DNA of 36,103 nucleotides from contig JBJEKJ010000058.1 in assembly GCA_051878575.1 (NCBI GenBank), forward strand, positions 1 through 36,103. Reading direction: 5' to 3'. The notes below the pieces were generated by a model. The model saw only the letters and a list, made by a program, of their open reading frames with translations. It had not been told where the DNA came from and did not search any database. The number at the start of each line of letters is the position of its first letter. Positions within the stretch are counted from its first letter, which is position 1. This document shows positions 34,421-36,103 of this stretch, one piece after another. Position numbers and translations under genes: made by a program. This DNA is from CALZFJ01 sp051878575. Its GTDB lineage: Bacteria; Bacteroidota; Bacteroidia; Bacteroidales; Muribaculaceae.

Positions 34421-34753
34421 CTATTCGGCAATATAGCTCGCAATATTGTTTTCCGACTCTTGTACGTCGGCACGATAGCATTCTTCGATTGAGTCGACTA
34501 TCCATCGCGCTATGTTCTCAGCCGTAGGGTTGAAAGGGAACACCTCATTGAGATTCTTGTGGTCGCATCGCTCCTTGATCATCTCCTTGATATGCGTGAA
34601 GTCGCACACCATTCCGTCGGCATTGAGCTCTGCCGACTTGCAGTACACCGTTATCACCCAATTGTGGCCATGCATGCATGTGCACTTGCTCTCATAGCTC
34701 AAATTGAGCCTGTGACACGCCGAAATCTCCAATGTTTTCTTTATATAGTACAT
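34421..34753 (-). CDS. queD: 6-carboxy-5,6,7,8-tetrahydropterin synthase
   Basis: This 110-residue enzyme converts dihydroneopterin triphosphate to CPH4, the second step toward preQ0. I start it at the ATG at 34753 (MYYIKKTLEISACHRL); a TTG three codons upstream is possible. Zinc ligands are H14, H28 and H30 (in CMHGH), and the likely catalytic cysteine is C24, whose spacing from the HGH motif matches E. coli QueD. The DFTHIKE segment and PTAENIARW near the end are family-typical. It lies between queC and queE. Confidence 0.94.
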   Translation of the reverse strand: MYYIKKTLEISACHRLNLSYESKCTCMHGHNWVITVYCKSAELNADGMVCDFTHIKEMIKERCDHKNLNEVFPFNPTAENIARWIVDSIEECYRADVQESENNIASYIAE

Positions 34754-34773
34754 TTGCGTCAAATTCTTTATCG

Positions 34774-35427
34774 TTACTCCTCATATTCGGTCTTATCCTC
34801 TATACCGGCATCGTGCAAGGCCTCCTTGCGCTCCACACATGTCCCGCACTTTCCACAATGCCTCGATCCTCCCTTATAGCACGAGTAGGTTTCGCTATAG
34901 TCAAGCCCAAGCGCGGCTCCATGTCGGGCAATATCGGTCTTCGTGATGCCTGTATACGGAGCAAACACCGTCACGCCATCGTAGGTGCCCTCGCGCATAG
35001 CCGCCGACATTGCATTCACGAATCCGGCCCTGCAATCAGGATAAATCGAGTGATCTCCAAAGTGATTGGCTATCATAACACGTTTCAGGCCTCTACTCTC
35101 GGCTATGCCACATGCTATCGACAGCATAATGCCGTTTCTGAACGGAACCACAGTAGATTTCATATTCTCATCAGCATAATGCCCCTCGGGAATGGCCTCC
35201 GCTCCCTCAAGAAGCGAGCTCTTGAAATAATCGTGTATGAATTTCAATGGGATTAGCAAATGCTCTATTCCAAGACGCTCACAGTGCATCCTGGCATACT
35301 CAGCCTCTCGCTTGTTGTGATTTGAGCCATAGTCGAATGTCACCGCCATCGCCACGTCATCACTATATTCATATAGCATCGTCACGGAATCCATCCCGCC
35401 CGATAGAACCAATATTGAGTCCTTCAT
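34774..35427 (-). CDS. queC: 7-cyano-7-deazaguanine synthase
   Basis: This 217-residue ATP-dependent enzyme turns 7-carboxy-7-deazaguanine into preQ0. The P-loop SGGMDS is at 9-14. The zinc site near the C-terminus is complete: C183, C191, C194 and C197 in the GGSRHCGKCGTC context. The preceding D-x-T-SI-YPDCR segment is family-typical. It sits second in the queF-queC-queD-queE run, 26 bases after queF. Confidence 0.96.
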   Translation of the reverse strand: MKDSILVLSGGMDSVTMLYEYSDDVAMAVTFDYGSNHNKREAEYARMHCERLGIEHLLIPLKFIHDYFKSSLLEGAEAIPEGHYADENMKSTVVPFRNGIMLSIACGIAESRGLKRVMIANHFGDHSIYPDCRAGFVNAMSAAMREGTYDGVTVFAPYTGITKTDIARHGAALGLDYSETYSCYKGGSRHCGKCGTCVERKEALHDAGIEDKTEYEE

Positions 35428-35453
35428 ATCATTGATTGTCTATCAGTGTCACG

Positions 35454-35924
35454 TCAGTCGTTGCGAAACGAGGCCAACATGCGCGCCTTCACCATTTCCT
35501 GATGCTCATCGTCGCCGTAGTTGGCAAAAGGATATATCGAAATACCTCCTCTTGGCATGAAGATTCCCGTCACCTCAAGATATCGGGGATTCATCAGCCT
35601 CACGAGGTCTTTCATTATTATATTCACGCAATCCTCATGAAAATCGCCATGATTACGGAAACTGAAAAGATACAGCTTCAAGCTCTTGCTCTCCACCATC
35701 TTTTCACGTGGAATATAATTTATGATAATACGGCCAAAATCCGGCTGCCCGGTCTTGGGACATAGCGTTGTAAACTCCGGACAATTGAACGTAACCAAAT
35801 ATTCATTATCGCAGTGCTTGTTGGGAAAAGTCTCAAGCAATTCAGGCGCATAATCTATAGGATACTTCACGCCCTGATTCCCAAGCAAGTTCACCCCCTC
35901 TAATTCCTTCTCATTTCTTGACAT
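35454..35924 (-). CDS. queF: NADPH-dependent 7-cyano-7-deazaguanine reductase (type I QueF)
   Basis: This 156-residue tunnelling-fold enzyme reduces preQ0 to preQ1, the base inserted into tRNA by Tgt. The catalytic C55 (in FTTLCP) and D62 are present, as is the QueF motif ESKSLKLYLFSFR from 78. The short length marks it as the type I form. Its presence points to queuosine tRNA modification rather than only 7-deazapurine DNA modification. It leads the que gene run. Tgt and QueA are not in the window. Confidence 0.95.
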   Translation of the reverse strand: MSRNEKELEGVNLLGNQGVKYPIDYAPELLETFPNKHCDNEYLVTFNCPEFTTLCPKTGQPDFGRIIINYIPREKMVESKSLKLYLFSFRNHGDFHEDCVNIIMKDLVRLMNPRYLEVTGIFMPRGGISIYPFANYGDDEHQEMVKARMLASFRND

Positions 35925-35972
35925 AACGATAAATATAATCTTAAAATAACCGCATAACTGACATTATAGATT

Positions 35973-35981
35973 GCAAATTTA
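35973..35981 (-). promoter_or_regulatory. -7 box for the que gene run
   Basis: Read on the minus strand this is TAAATTTGC, 49 bases before the queF ATG. The short leader (about 40 nt) shows no recognisable preQ1 riboswitch fold. No good -33 element is seen. Confidence 0.5.
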
Positions 35982-36103
35982 GCAAATTTCATCGACACTT
36001 CGCACTTTTAGCCACTCCAAATTGATTAAGTGTCAGAATTTCGTAATGTTTTTTTGGAGGGGAGGGGTGGAAACAGAGAGAGCCGGGCAATCTGATTGCT
36101 CGG
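35982..36103. other. Right-edge intergenic region with a palindrome
   Basis: There is no gene. A T-run (about 36050-36056), a purine-rich GGAGGGGAGGGG stretch, and a terminal inverted repeat CCGGGCAATC / GATTGCTCGG (36083-36103, one mismatch, single-base centre) are present. The repeat touches the window edge, so its full extent is unknown. Confidence 0.35.

Noticed and set aside
35925..35972. Possible preQ1 riboswitch before queF
   Set aside because: The leader is about 40 nt and A/T-rich, and I cannot fold the short stem plus A-rich tail and pairing needed for a preQ1-I or preQ1-II aptamer.

Overview
The window looks like a conserved chromosomal stretch from a Bacteroidales bacterium. A gut Muribaculaceae-type organism is my best guess, but no 16S rRNA or other decisive marker is present. 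The phylum call rests on several points. Repeated promoters have a TAnnTTTGC -7 box, several with a TTTG-like -33 element 19-20 nt upstream. There is almost no Shine-Dalgarno spacing. The Bacteroidota-specific lipoprotein version of TamA (TamL) is present. LptD is very long, and a class I fumarase and the Bacteroidales folP-cdaA gene pair are also found.

Layout. 1-320: no certain gene; a hairpin-rich, possibly repeated element followed by a promoter. 321-2776 (+): a small secreted protein resembling a stand-alone T9SS C-terminal domain, then a secreted type I pullulanase with a strong terminator. 3034-4792 (+): an AT-rich island with a small orphan ORF, a GT4 glycosyltransferase and an 18-codon frameshifted remnant of a second glycosyltransferase, apparently an eroded polysaccharide locus. 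4942-8085 (+): trpS, class I fumarase, a terminator, and the initiator tRNA-fMet with its own promoter and terminator. 12601-8104 (-): folP, cdaA (c-di-AMP synthase), a metal permease fused to an HMA domain, and a GH29 alpha-L-fucosidase, read as one operon. 15762-12642 (-): two NSS sodium symporters with a small single-span membrane protein between them. 15801-23462 (+): VanZ-like protein, tamB and tamL, overlapping reading frames. 26391-23466 (-): lptD, whose stop lies 3 bases from that of tamL. 28481-26531 (-): typA with terminator. 28530-28932 (+): rpsO with terminator. 30655-29017 (-): guaA. 35981-30756 (-): queF, queC, queD, queE, an MgtC-family protein and a KefB-type antiporter with two RCK_C domains.

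The themes are outer-membrane assembly (TamB/TamL and LptD), glycan breakdown (pullulanase, fucosidase), c-di-AMP and ion homeostasis (CdaA, RCK_C antiporter, NSS symporters, MgtC), queuosine synthesis, and core housekeeping (TrpS, fumarase, GuaA, TypA, S15, tRNA-fMet). I see no CRISPR array, prophage, intact insertion sequence or rRNA. Most of the window is ordinary core genome. The less explained parts are the small secreted CTD-like protein, the glycosyltransferase island with its fossil, the NSS-microprotein-NSS arrangement, the touching tamL/lptD ends, and the structured element at the left edge.
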